From: Clostridium sp. K4410.MGS-306
Lineage (GTDB): Bacteria; Cyanobacteriota; Vampirovibrionia; Gastranaerophilales; Gastranaerophilaceae
Assembly (NCBI GenBank): GCA_000980375.1
Contig: LARD01000017.1
Coordinates: 1-64,000 of the forward strand
Reading direction: 5' to 3'
Length of the DNA stretch: 64,000 nucleotides
Part shown: piece after piece, positions 43,191 through 50,610 of the stretch
Layout of the letters: each line of letters begins with the position of its first letter
Numbering within the stretch: position 1 is the stretch's first letter
Notes under the pieces: generated by a model
Databases searched by the model: none
What the model was told of the DNA's origin: nothing
The model's input: the letters and a program-made list of their open reading frames with translations, nothing else
Made by a program: the position numbers and the translations under genes

Positions 43191-43730
43191 TCATGCCCTA
43201 TCCTGCTCATCAGAACAACTGCAGCCGCCTGAACAAGAGCCCGAACAGCCTCCCTGATTTGATAACAGCTCTGCATAGCTGAAAACCTTATCCTCCAGCA
43301 CGCTCTTCGCAACAAAAGGGGCCAATTTTTGCACCACTTTTCCCAATTCGTCTTCGAGTTCATCAATTGTGGTGAAAAAATCAACAAAAACAGGATATTG
43401 TGCAATAATTCTGCCCTTTGTACCGTCGTCATCAAGCAGGCTCAGCGTAACCCCCGTGACTTTGACTCCGGTTTTAAAAGCCTCTTCAACAGGGTTCCGG
43501 CAATCAAATGCGGGCAAAAGCGAATAATGTATGTTCAAAAACTGTGTGCACTCAAGCATCTGCTGGCTCAAATGCCCGCTGTATACGTCAAGTACGCACA
43601 AATCACACTCAGACGCCTCTAAAAGAGAATCTGTTTTAACAATCTCAACATCTCTGTCTTTAAAATAATCCCTAAAAGCTTTCTCTGCGCAGTTTTTAGC
43701 GCCGCAAACAAGAGCAATTGTTTTTGACAT
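43191..43730 (-). CDS. PurN-like formyltransferase homolog with Cys-rich tail, probably not an active enzyme
   Basis: 179 residues. LNIHYSLLPAF (65-75) keeps the Asn and His of the formyltransferase active site, and TGVTLSLLDDDGTKGRIIAQYPV matches the following strand, but the catalytic Asp (LDxGP) falls on Thr. The N-terminal Rossmann part is shortened. The last 20 residues hold four Cys (C162, C166, C170, C172) among Gly and Ser, like a metal-binding tail. It starts two bases after kdsC with an SD, in the kdsD-kdsC operon. Function unknown. Confidence 0.6.
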   Translation of the reverse strand: MSKTIALVCGAKNCAEKAFRDYFKDRDVEIVKTDSLLEASECDLCVLDVYSGHLSQQMLECTQFLNIHYSLLPAFDCRNPVEEAFKTGVKVTGVTLSLLDDDGTKGRIIAQYPVFVDFFTTIDELEDELGKVVQKLAPFVAKSVLEDKVFSYAELLSNQGGCSGSCSGGCSCSDEQDRA

Positions 43731-43732
43731 AA

Positions 43733-44269
43733 CTATTTCCTGTTGATTATTTCAGATACAACCTGATCGTATTTTCCGGTTGATTTAAGGATAAAATTAC
43801 ACATCTCTCTCACAGCGCCTCTGCCGCCGTTCTTTGAAGAGACAAACAAGGCATGTTCTCTTACCTCATCCACTGCATCATTAGGGCAGCAGGGCAGGCC
43901 TACGGTCTTTAAAACGCAAATATCAGGCAGGTCGTCTCCCATGTATGCAATTTCTTCCGGCTTAAGGTTGAATTCTTCCATAAAATCGCGAAGCGCAGCA
44001 ATTTTATTTTTGCAGCCTTCATAGAGTTTTGTCATACCGAGGTTTTTAAACCTGTATCTGACCGTACCGTTTTCTCTTGCGGTGATAATTGCAGTTACAA
44101 TTCCGGCTTTGTTGAGCAGAATAACGCCCTGTCCGTCTTTTGCGTTAAAAGTTTTATATTCAACACCGTTTTCATCAAAAGTGAGAGAGGCATCTGTCAT
44201 AACACCGTCTACATCAAAAACCGCTGCTTTAACCTTTGCAGCCTTTTGCACCAATTCTTCGCTGTACAT
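43733..44269 (-). CDS. kdsC: 3-deoxy-D-manno-octulosonate 8-phosphate phosphatase
   Basis: 178 residues. A small HAD phosphatase without a cap: VFDVDGVMTDAS (nucleophile and acid/base Asp), FNAKDGQGVILL, ITARE, MGDDLPDICVL (last acidic pair). This is the KdsC pattern. It removes the 8-phosphate of Kdo-8-P in the LPS inner-core pathway. It overlaps the stop of kdsD by one base (TAATG), which implies coupled translation. Confidence 0.92.
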   Translation of the reverse strand: MYSEELVQKAAKVKAAVFDVDGVMTDASLTFDENGVEYKTFNAKDGQGVILLNKAGIVTAIITARENGTVRYRFKNLGMTKLYEGCKNKIAALRDFMEEFNLKPEEIAYMGDDLPDICVLKTVGLPCCPNDAVDEVREHALFVSSKNGGRGAVREMCNFILKSTGKYDQVVSEIINRK

Positions 44270-45255
44270 TATGCAACACCTGCTTTCAAAAGGTCATGGA
44301 TGTGGACAAGTCCGGCCGGTCTGCCTGCCGCATCACACACGGCAAGCGATGTAATAGAGTGTTTTTCCATAATGTGCAGAGCTTTTGCTGCAAGGTCGTT
44401 TGTCATAATAATTTTAGGGTTGCGGGTCATAACATCTTTTGCTTTGAGTGTAGAAGTATTGTCATACTTGAGCAGGGTACGTCTGATATCGCCGTCTGTT
44501 AAGATACCTGTCATTATGCCGTTTTGGTCTGTAATAATTGCACATCCCAGTTTTTTTGCGGAAATCAGCTGGATTGTGTCATGGAAATTGTTTTCTTCGT
44601 TCACAACAGGGATTCTGTCACCTGTAATCATCAGGTCTGAAACGTGATACAATACACCGCGGCCCAGAGCGCCTGATGGGTGGAACATGAGAAAGTCTTC
44701 TTCTGTGAACCCACGCTTTTTCAAAAGACAAATAGCAACAGCGTCGCCCATTGCGAGTGTGGCTGTTGTGCTGGCTGTGGGCGCTTTACCCAGAGGGCAG
44801 GCCTCTTTTTGAACAGAAACATCTAACACAACGTCTGATTTTTTGCCGAGCGTGGATTCCTTTTTGCCTGTCATGGCAATCATTCTTACGCCAAATCGTT
44901 CGATTAAAGGCAGAAGATTCATCAACTCTGCTGTTTCACCGCTGTTTGAGATAGCTATCACAACGTCATCTCTGGTGATTATGCCAGAATCCCCGTGTGT
45001 GCTTTCCGCAGGGTGGAGAAAATAAGACGGAGTGCCTGTTGAAGATAGTGTTGCGGCTATTTTTCTTCCAATGTGGCCTGATTTTCCCATGCCTGTAACA
45101 ATCACACGTCCTTTGCAGGCGTAGAGAATGTCTATGGCTTTTTCAAAATCTTCATCAATTCTGTTTTTGAGTTCAAGCACAGAGTCAGCTTCTATTTGCA
45201 GAACCTCTTTTGCAAGGTCGCTTATGGAGTTAATTTTATTCAAAGTTTGCAGCAT
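44269..45255 (-). CDS. kdsD: D-arabinose 5-phosphate isomerase (KdsD/KpsF type)
   Basis: 328 residues from the ATG at 45255 with SD AGAGG. SIS domain: RVIVTGMGKSGHIGRKIAATLSSTG, HPAESTHGDSGII, and NSGETAELMNLLP. Two CBS domains follow (about 205-328). It converts ribulose 5-phosphate to arabinose 5-phosphate, the first step to Kdo. With kdsC next, the pair argues for a Kdo-containing outer membrane. Confidence 0.93.
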   Translation of the reverse strand: MLQTLNKINSISDLAKEVLQIEADSVLELKNRIDEDFEKAIDILYACKGRVIVTGMGKSGHIGRKIAATLSSTGTPSYFLHPAESTHGDSGIITRDDVVIAISNSGETAELMNLLPLIERFGVRMIAMTGKKESTLGKKSDVVLDVSVQKEACPLGKAPTASTTATLAMGDAVAICLLKKRGFTEEDFLMFHPSGALGRGVLYHVSDLMITGDRIPVVNEENNFHDTIQLISAKKLGCAIITDQNGIMTGILTDGDIRRTLLKYDNTSTLKAKDVMTRNPKIIMTNDLAAKALHIMEKHSITSLAVCDAAGRPAGLVHIHDLLKAGVA

Positions 45256-45319
45256 ATAACCTCTAATCGTTTTAATAATCTTATATAAATTATACGACAA
45301 ACGAGATTACGAGGGCAAA

Positions 45320-45520
45320 TTACAAATCGTTCAAATTCAACAGATAAGGGTCTTTTACAGGGGACATCAAATCAGTATAAAACCTGTTTGCGCTGTAGTT
45401 GAAGCCGTTCACTTTGTTAAGGTATTTTGCACGTATGCCCATGGCTTGTAACCCGACAGGAGCTTGAGGAATACAAAAAATGTCTTTAAGTTTATTGAAG
45501 ATTTTCTTTAAAAATGACAC
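45320..45520 (-). CDS. Small hypothetical protein, 66 residues
   Basis: I start it at GTG 45520, which has GGAG five bases upstream; an in-frame GTG at 45532 overlaps that SD. The first half is basic and hydrophobic (FLKKIFNKLKDIFCIPQAP), possibly a membrane-associated helix. The tail is polar and rich in Asn, Leu and Tyr. It lies 64 bp upstream of kdsD in the same direction. No family recognised. Confidence 0.5.
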   Translation of the reverse strand: MSFLKKIFNKLKDIFCIPQAPVGLQAMGIRAKYLNKVNGFNYSANRFYTDLMSPVKDPYLLNLNDL

Positions 45521-45613
45521 GATACACTCCACACGCTAATTTTTTAATGTATAATCTAATTAACGAAATTTAGAACAAAGTCAAGGTATTGACATTGGAA
45601 AGGATAATTTATT

Positions 45614-45823
45614 ATGGCAGGAAAAGTTACAAAAGAAATGGGATTAATTGATATAGTTCAAAATCACCCGGAAGCATTAGAAGTTTTTGCAAAATACGGA
45701 CTCGGCTGTATTGGCTGTGCTGCTGCAAGATTCGAAAATCTTGAAGCAGGCGCAAAAGTACACGGCGTAGACCCCGATGTGATGGTTGATGAAATCAACG
45801 CATTGATTGAAGCAAACGAATAA
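45614..45823 (+). CDS. DUF1858 (hybrid-cluster-protein-associated redox disulfide) protein
   Basis: 69 residues, one DUF1858 domain: LIDIVQNHPEALEVFAKYGLGCIGCAAARFENLEAGAKVHGVD, with a CxxC (CIGC). The domain is known as a redox disulfide module seen near or fused to hybrid cluster proteins. An Hcp-like protein without cluster ligands is in this window at 14744. Alone, it may be a small thiol redox carrier. It has a terminator directly after. Confidence 0.88.
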   Translation: MAGKVTKEMGLIDIVQNHPEALEVFAKYGLGCIGCAAARFENLEAGAKVHGVDPDVMVDEINALIEANE

Positions 45824-45843
45824 ATATTATACATTCGGACAAT

Positions 45844-45880
45844 AAAAAAGACTGCTAAATATAAATCAGCAGTCTTTTTT
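45844..45880. terminator. Terminator shared by convergent small genes
   Basis: Stem GACTGCT / AGCAGTC with flanking A and T runs on both sides, loop AAATATAAATC. It serves the DUF1858 gene and the 52-residue gene. Confidence 0.9.
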
Positions 45881-45904
45881 TATTAAAACTTTTGTTCGAT
45901 ATTT

Positions 45905-46063
45905 TTAATTATGCTTTTTAATTTCTATAGGCACAGTGGCGTATTTTGAACAACGATAAATAACGCTGTCAAAACTTTTTGATTCTTCCTGTTTTTTTTC
46001 TTCGTTTACATAATCATCTGCGTCACGGCCGATTAAAAATCTCATAAATTGCGGGCTATACAT
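45905..46063 (-). CDS. Small hypothetical protein, 52 residues
   Basis: An ATG at 46063 with a GAAGG SD opens a 52-codon frame that ends in TAA next to the shared terminator. The product is charged, with FMRFLIGRDADDYVNEEKK, then a single Cys and a basic end (PIEIKKHN). It has no family I know. The SD and placement support a real gene. Confidence 0.6.
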   Translation of the reverse strand: MYSPQFMRFLIGRDADDYVNEEKKQEESKSFDSVIYRCSKYATVPIEIKKHN

Positions 46064-46156
46064 AAAATACCTTCACCTTTTCCTTACATATATATAAACA
46101 CAATCGGCCATGCTTTTTTGCAAGTTTCGTATTAATTTTTACATTTGTAATATTAA

Positions 46157-46211
46157 TTGTTACAAAGTGCCACGATTGTAACAGTTAATCGTGAATATAA
46201 ACAACGATTAA
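46157..46211. promoter_or_regulatory. Cluster of inverted repeats upstream of antisense promoter
   Basis: Three overlapping repeats: TGTTAC / GTAACA (46158-46163, 46178-46183); CACGATT / AATCGTG (46171-46177, 46187-46193); TTAATCG / CGATTAA (46185-46191, 46205-46211). The recurring half-site is CGATT. It lies between the 52-residue gene and the antisense RNA promoter, so a regulator could act on either. Confidence 0.45.
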
Positions 46212-46217
46212 GTAAGC

Positions 46218-46245
46218 TTGAATATTTCATTAAATAGTTTATAAT
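46218..46245 (+). promoter_or_regulatory. Promoter of the candidate antisense RNA
   Basis: -35 TTGAAT (46218-46223), 16-bp spacer, consensus -10 TATAAT (46240-46245). The expected start is near 46252. Confidence 0.65.
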
Positions 46246-46251
46246 AAGAAT

Positions 46252-46366
46252 ATAGGGAAACGGCTTAAATGCCGCTAACATTTAAACCGTTTATTCACCC
46301 CCTATATGAAGATTAATAAAACTTTAAGAAGCGCTTCTAGCACCACTAGAGCGCTTCTTATTATTT
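46252..46366 (+). ncRNA. Candidate structured antisense RNA (antitoxin-like)
   Basis: The predicted RNA first folds on itself: ATATAGGG (46250-46257) pairs with CCCTATAT (46300-46307), and inside AAACGG-C-TTAAATG pairs with CATTTAA-A-CCGTTT. A second hairpin, AAGAAGCGCT / AGCGCTTCTT with CTAG / CTAG inside (46326-46359), is followed by a T-rich tail and serves as terminator. It is complementary to nearly all of the small peptide frame at 46302-46376 (all but its first four codons). No plus-strand ORF is present. Antisense action is inferred. Confidence 0.5.
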
Positions 46367-46376
46367 GTCTCTTCAT
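46302..46376 (-). CDS. Candidate type I toxin-like hydrophobic peptide, 24 residues
   Basis: A short frame starts at ATG 46376, seven bases after a near-perfect SD (AAAGGAGGTG). The peptide begins MKRQIIR, then has 17 mostly hydrophobic residues (six Leu, three Val, two Ile, two Ala, one Phe) with one Glu and one Lys, and ends at TAG. Size, basic start and single membrane helix match known type I toxins such as TisB, though no homology is claimed. The mRNA can hide its SD (see 46381-46427) and is covered by an antisense RNA unit. A leader peptide is unlikely, as leuS lies upstream, not downstream. Confidence 0.5.
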   Translation of the reverse strand: MKRQIIRSALVVLEALLKVLLIFI

Positions 46377-46380
46377 AACT

Positions 46381-46427
46381 CACCTCCTTTCTGTCCTTTT
46401 CTTCACCTGTATGTGACAGTGGAGGTG
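46381..46427 (-). promoter_or_regulatory. SD-sequestering hairpin of the peptide mRNA
   Basis: On the minus strand CACCTCC (46427-46421) can pair with the SD GGAGGTG (46387-46381), and inside CTGTC (46419-46415) pairs with GACAG (46395-46391). Twelve base pairs would bury the ribosome site, as in type I toxin mRNAs. Confidence 0.6.
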
Positions 46428-46430
46428 CGG

Positions 46431-46458
46431 AGTTTACCCTAAACGTGTTACTTTACAA
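46431..46458 (-). promoter_or_regulatory. Possible promoter of the peptide mRNA
   Basis: Minus strand: -35 TTGTAA (46458-46453), 16-bp spacer, -10 TAAACT (46436-46431), overlapping the leuS stop. Each box matches 4 of 6 consensus bases. Read-through from leuS is the alternative source. Confidence 0.4.
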
Positions 46459-48937
46459 CTATATTAACAAGTCTGCCGGGCACAACAATTGTTTTTACAA
46501 CTGTTTTGCCGTTGATTGAATCTTGTATTTTTTCGCTTGCCATAGCGGCTTTTTCGAGCTCTTCTTTGGAAGATTCCGAATCAACCTCTATTTTGTCTTT
46601 TACTTTGCCGTTTATCTGTACAACGAGCGTAATTGCAGAAGTTTTTGCGAGTTTTTCTTCGTAGAGGGGCCAGTCAGTCTCGTGAATAGAACCCTTGCCG
46701 CCGATTGAGTGATAGATTTCTTCTGTCAAATGCACTGTTGTAGGCGCAAGCAGCTTGAGAAGAGTAACTAACGCAAAGCTCAATACATTCTTGTCCTCAT
46801 CATTGAAAGAAGATTTTTTGCCTGCGTAATCGTAAATAGCATTCACAAACTCGCGGTATTTTGAAATAACTGTATTAAACTGAAACTCGTTAGAGATGTC
46901 CTGCGTAATACCTTTAATCGCAATATGCGTGGTTCTCACAAGGTCGTTGTTCTCTTTTGAGAGTACAGACACATCATCAGGCAGCTTGTAATCCAGTATC
47001 AGGTTTTCCTGCTGGCTTGAGTAAAGTCTCCATACTCTGTTTAAGAATTTGTAACAGCCTTCAACACCGGCGTCTGACCAGTCAAAGTCTCTTGCCGGAG
47101 GCGAGTCTGAAAGGATGAAAAGTCTTGCAGTGTCAGCACCGTAGTTTTCAAATATTTCATCAGGGTCTACTGTGTTGCCTTTGGATTTAGACATCTTAGA
47201 GCCGTCTTTAAGCACCATTCCCTGTGTTAAAAGGTTTTTGAAAGGCTCATCAAAGTCAACAAGACCGAGGTCTTTCAACGCTTTTGTAAAGAACCTTGAA
47301 TATAAAAGGTGCAAAATAGCGTGCTCAATACCGCCTACATACTGGTCAACAGGCAGCCATTTGTTAGCAAGCGCCTTATCAAACGGTGCGTTTGCGTTTT
47401 TGGCGTCTGCATATCTCAGGTAGTACCAGCTTGAGCAGATGAATGTATCCATGGTATCAGTTTCTCTTGTAGCTTTGCCGCCGCATACGGGACAGGTTGT
47501 TTCAAGGAAAGTTTTTGATGTAAGGATTGGTGATTTGCCTTGAACTTTGAAATCTACGTCTTCAGGCAGTTTTACAGGAAGCTGGTCTTCCGGTACAGGC
47601 TGCGGGCCGCATTTTTCACAATAAACTATAGGAATCGGAGCACCCCAGTATCTTTGACGCGAAATCAGCCAGTCACGCAGTCTGTACTGGGTTTTGAATT
47701 CGCCGTATCCGCCGTCTACAGCTTTTTGTGTAATAGCTTTTTTGGCTTTGTCATTATCCATGCCGTTGAATTCTTCTGAATTTACAAGTACACCGGGTTC
47801 TGTGTACGCAGCATCCTTGCAGTCAGAGGGGTTTTCAGGATTTTCAATAACCACTTTCATAGGAAGGTTATATTTTTTTGCAAACTCAAAGTCTCTTTCA
47901 TCGTGCGTAGGTACAGCCATTACAGCACCGGTACCGTATTCAACAAGAGCGTAATCCGCAGTCCAAAGCGGAAATTCTTCGCCGTTAAACGGGTTGATAG
48001 CGTGAGTACCAAGAGGTACACCTGTTTTAACGCGTTCAGTTGACAGTCTTTCGATTTCTGTCATTTTGCGTGCGTTTGCACGGTAGTCTTCAACAGCCTG
48101 TTTTTGCTCGGGTGTTGTGAGTTTTTCAATATCTTTGTACTCGGGTGCAACAACAAGGTAGGTGATTCCATAAACTGTATCAGGACGGGTTGTATAAACA
48201 GGGATTTCCATTCCTTCGATTTCTTTTACTTTAAATTTGAGAATAGCGCCCTGTGATTTGCCAATCCAGTTTTTTTGCATTGTTTTAACGGAATCCGGCC
48301 AGCCTTCGAGTTTGTCGATGTCCTTAAGAAGTACTTCTGCGTAGTCGGTAATTTTTAAGAACCATTGAGAAAGGTATTTTTTCTCAACAACGCTGTCACA
48401 TCTCCAGCACTTGCCATCGATTACCTGCTCGTTGGCAAGAACGGTTGCGCAGTTGTCACACCAGTTAACAGCAGCTTCTTTTTTGTAAGCCAGCCCTTTT
48501 TTATAAAGCTGCAAAAACAGCCACTGAGTCCATTTGTAATAATCCGGTTTGCAGGTGGCAACTTCTCTGTCCCAGTCATACATCAGGCCGAGTTTTTTCA
48601 ACTGCATTTTCATGTAACCGATATTTTCGTCTGTCCATTTTTCAGGGCTTTCGCCGTGTTGGATTGCTGCGTTTTCTGCCGGAAGACCGAAAGAATCCCA
48701 GCCTATTGGATGGAGCACATTGAAACCGTGCATTTTCTTAAAACGTGCAATAACATCTGTAATTGTGTAATTGCGTACATGGCCCATGTGCAATTTGCCT
48801 GAGGGATACGGAAACATTGAAAGCGCATAGTATTTTGGCTTTTCAGAGTCGTCGTAAGTATGCCCGAATTTGTTCTCTTCCCAAACTTTTTGCCAGTTTT
48901 TCTCAATTTCCTGAGGAAAATATTGTTCTTTAATCAC
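46448..48937 (-). CDS. leuS: Leucyl-tRNA synthetase
   Basis: 829 residues, normal for bacterial LeuRS. FPYPSGKLHMGHVRNYTITDV holds the HIGH-type motif, a CxxC zinc site (CDNC, CWRC) follows, the CP1 editing domain spans about 220-420, and MSKSKGNTVDPDE holds KMSKS. It charges tRNA-Leu. The GTG start at 48937 has an SD (AGGTGG). It is a single gene. Confidence 0.97.
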   Translation of the reverse strand: MIKEQYFPQEIEKNWQKVWEENKFGHTYDDSEKPKYYALSMFPYPSGKLHMGHVRNYTITDVIARFKKMHGFNVLHPIGWDSFGLPAENAAIQHGESPEKWTDENIGYMKMQLKKLGLMYDWDREVATCKPDYYKWTQWLFLQLYKKGLAYKKEAAVNWCDNCATVLANEQVIDGKCWRCDSVVEKKYLSQWFLKITDYAEVLLKDIDKLEGWPDSVKTMQKNWIGKSQGAILKFKVKEIEGMEIPVYTTRPDTVYGITYLVVAPEYKDIEKLTTPEQKQAVEDYRANARKMTEIERLSTERVKTGVPLGTHAINPFNGEEFPLWTADYALVEYGTGAVMAVPTHDERDFEFAKKYNLPMKVVIENPENPSDCKDAAYTEPGVLVNSEEFNGMDNDKAKKAITQKAVDGGYGEFKTQYRLRDWLISRQRYWGAPIPIVYCEKCGPQPVPEDQLPVKLPEDVDFKVQGKSPILTSKTFLETTCPVCGGKATRETDTMDTFICSSWYYLRYADAKNANAPFDKALANKWLPVDQYVGGIEHAILHLLYSRFFTKALKDLGLVDFDEPFKNLLTQGMVLKDGSKMSKSKGNTVDPDEIFENYGADTARLFILSDSPPARDFDWSDAGVEGCYKFLNRVWRLYSSQQENLILDYKLPDDVSVLSKENNDLVRTTHIAIKGITQDISNEFQFNTVISKYREFVNAIYDYAGKKSSFNDEDKNVLSFALVTLLKLLAPTTVHLTEEIYHSIGGKGSIHETDWPLYEEKLAKTSAITLVVQINGKVKDKIEVDSESSKEELEKAAMASEKIQDSINGKTVVKTIVVPGRLVNIVVK

Positions 48938-49008
48938 TTTTTATCCACCTGTAACTTAGCTCTCATTAACTAAATTATAGTCAAAACAAAAGATAAGAAC
49001 AAACAGTG

Positions 49009-50502
49009 TTAACAATATTTTTTGACAGTTTTATCAAGAAGGTTTACAAAGGTGTCTTCGTAGTGTTTGCAGTTTTGTTCGGATTTTGCCTCAAAACGCA
49101 GCGTAAACACAGGCTCGGTGTTGCTCTGTCGAATCATTGCAAACCCGTCTTCAAGGATAATTCTCATACCGTCCAGGGTAATTATATCTTTTATTTTTGT
49201 ACCGAATAAATCCGGATTTTTTTCAACTTCTTTTTCCATGTCCTCGAGCACTGATTTTTTAAACTCGTTAGGGCAGCGGAATCTTACTTCTTTTGATGTG
49301 CAGACACCTTCGAAGGGTTTTAGCATGTCTTCGATTTTAAAATCAGGATTGCACGCTTTTTGTTTTGCAATAATTTCGATAATCCTGCAGCCTGCATAAA
49401 TTGCGTCATCAAAGCCGTAGTATCTGTCTTTAAAGAAAGTGTGGCCGGACATTTCGCCTGCGAGGATTGCATTTTCCTCTTTCATTTTAGACTTGATATA
49501 GCCGTGGCCGGTCTTTGTCATGATTGCGTTTCCGCCCATGGCGTTGATTGTATCGTAGAGCACTTGCGAGCATTTAACCTCTGACACAACACAGGGGCAT
49601 TCTCCGCGTTTAGCAAGGGGCTCTACAATATCCTGCGCATAAATCAACAGCAGTTTGTCGCCTGTCAGGGCATTGCCTTTTGAGTCCACAAGCCCGATTC
49701 TGTCAGAATCGCCGTCAAAAGCTATACCAATATCTGCCTTTTCTTCAACAACGGTTTTTTTAAGCACATCAAGAGTTTTTTCATCGCTGGGATTCGGGTG
49801 GTGGTTTGGGAAAGTTCCGTCAGGCTCCGTAAAAAGCTCCACAACCTCGCACCCTAAATCGCGGTACAATTGCGGTGCAACCACGCCTGCTGTAGCGTTT
49901 CCGCAGTCTGTGACGACTTTTATGCCTCTGCCGACAGAAGCAAATTTGTTTACAATACTTTCTGTATACTGCTCAATGATATCGTATTTTTTTATAATGC
50001 CGTGTCTGTTAGAAGTCTCTCTGGCATTGACTTCTGCCATGGAAAGTTTTTTTACTTCTTTTATCTGTTCTTCTGTTAAAGAGCCTTTGTCAAATGTCAT
50101 TTTAAGGCCGTTGTACTCGCTCGGGTTGTGGCTTGCGGTAACAATAAGTGCGCCGTTAATTTTGCCTTTGATGATTACGTTTGAGGGGATTTGTGCAAAT
50201 TCAGAATAATACCCCAGAGGAGTCGGCACCATGCCGATATTCAAAACGTTTGCGCCTGTTGAGGTTACACCTTTTATTAAAGAATCTGTTAATGACTGGG
50301 AGTGTGTTCTTGCATCTCTTGCAACGCTGACCCACAGGTCTTTTGCGTCGGTTCTTTCGTCTGCATTTTTGTTGAGGTTTTCGAGTATAAATTTTATGTA
50401 CCCTCTGCCTGCAAAGTAAAACAGTTCTTCTGTTACATCTTCGCCGTAGATTCCTCTTATATCGTTTTTGCCGAATGCTCTAAAATCCAGTGTTTCAGTC
50501 AT
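49009..50502 (-). CDS. Phosphomannomutase / phosphoglucomutase
   Basis: 497 residues, alpha-D-phosphohexomutase family. GALIVTASHNPSEYNGLKM has the phospho-Ser, GIAFDGDSDRIGLVD the metal-binding DxDxD, GEMSGHTFFKDRYYGFDDAIY the sugar-binding loop, and RQSNTEPVFTLRFEA the phosphate-binding loop. It interconverts hexose 6- and 1-phosphates for polysaccharide and LPS precursors. ManB/AlgC-type is most likely, but GlcN-specific members cannot be fully excluded. SD AAGGGG precedes the ATG. Confidence 0.92.
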   Translation of the reverse strand: MTETLDFRAFGKNDIRGIYGEDVTEELFYFAGRGYIKFILENLNKNADERTDAKDLWVSVARDARTHSQSLTDSLIKGVTSTGANVLNIGMVPTPLGYYSEFAQIPSNVIIKGKINGALIVTASHNPSEYNGLKMTFDKGSLTEEQIKEVKKLSMAEVNARETSNRHGIIKKYDIIEQYTESIVNKFASVGRGIKVVTDCGNATAGVVAPQLYRDLGCEVVELFTEPDGTFPNHHPNPSDEKTLDVLKKTVVEEKADIGIAFDGDSDRIGLVDSKGNALTGDKLLLIYAQDIVEPLAKRGECPCVVSEVKCSQVLYDTINAMGGNAIMTKTGHGYIKSKMKEENAILAGEMSGHTFFKDRYYGFDDAIYAGCRIIEIIAKQKACNPDFKIEDMLKPFEGVCTSKEVRFRCPNEFKKSVLEDMEKEVEKNPDLFGTKIKDIITLDGMRIILEDGFAMIRQSNTEPVFTLRFEAKSEQNCKHYEDTFVNLLDKTVKKYC

Positions 50503-50598
50503 ACTTACCCCTTAGTTGTATTTTACAATTTATCCTATTATTTCATAAAATCCTGCCAAAGTCCAAAATCGACACATATTTATTTTGTCAAACTCTGT

Positions 50599-50604
50599 TA
50601 TAAT
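50599..50604 (+). promoter_or_regulatory. -10 box of the permease gene, leaderless type
   Basis: TATAAT six bases before the GTG start. No convincing -35 is visible. Confidence 0.55.
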
Positions 50605-50610
50605 CGTTTT

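Noticed and set aside
46302-46376. Leucine-rich leader peptide for attenuation of leuS
   Set aside because: The peptide has many Leu, but it lies downstream of leuS on the same strand, and the next downstream gene is an unrelated 52-residue one.
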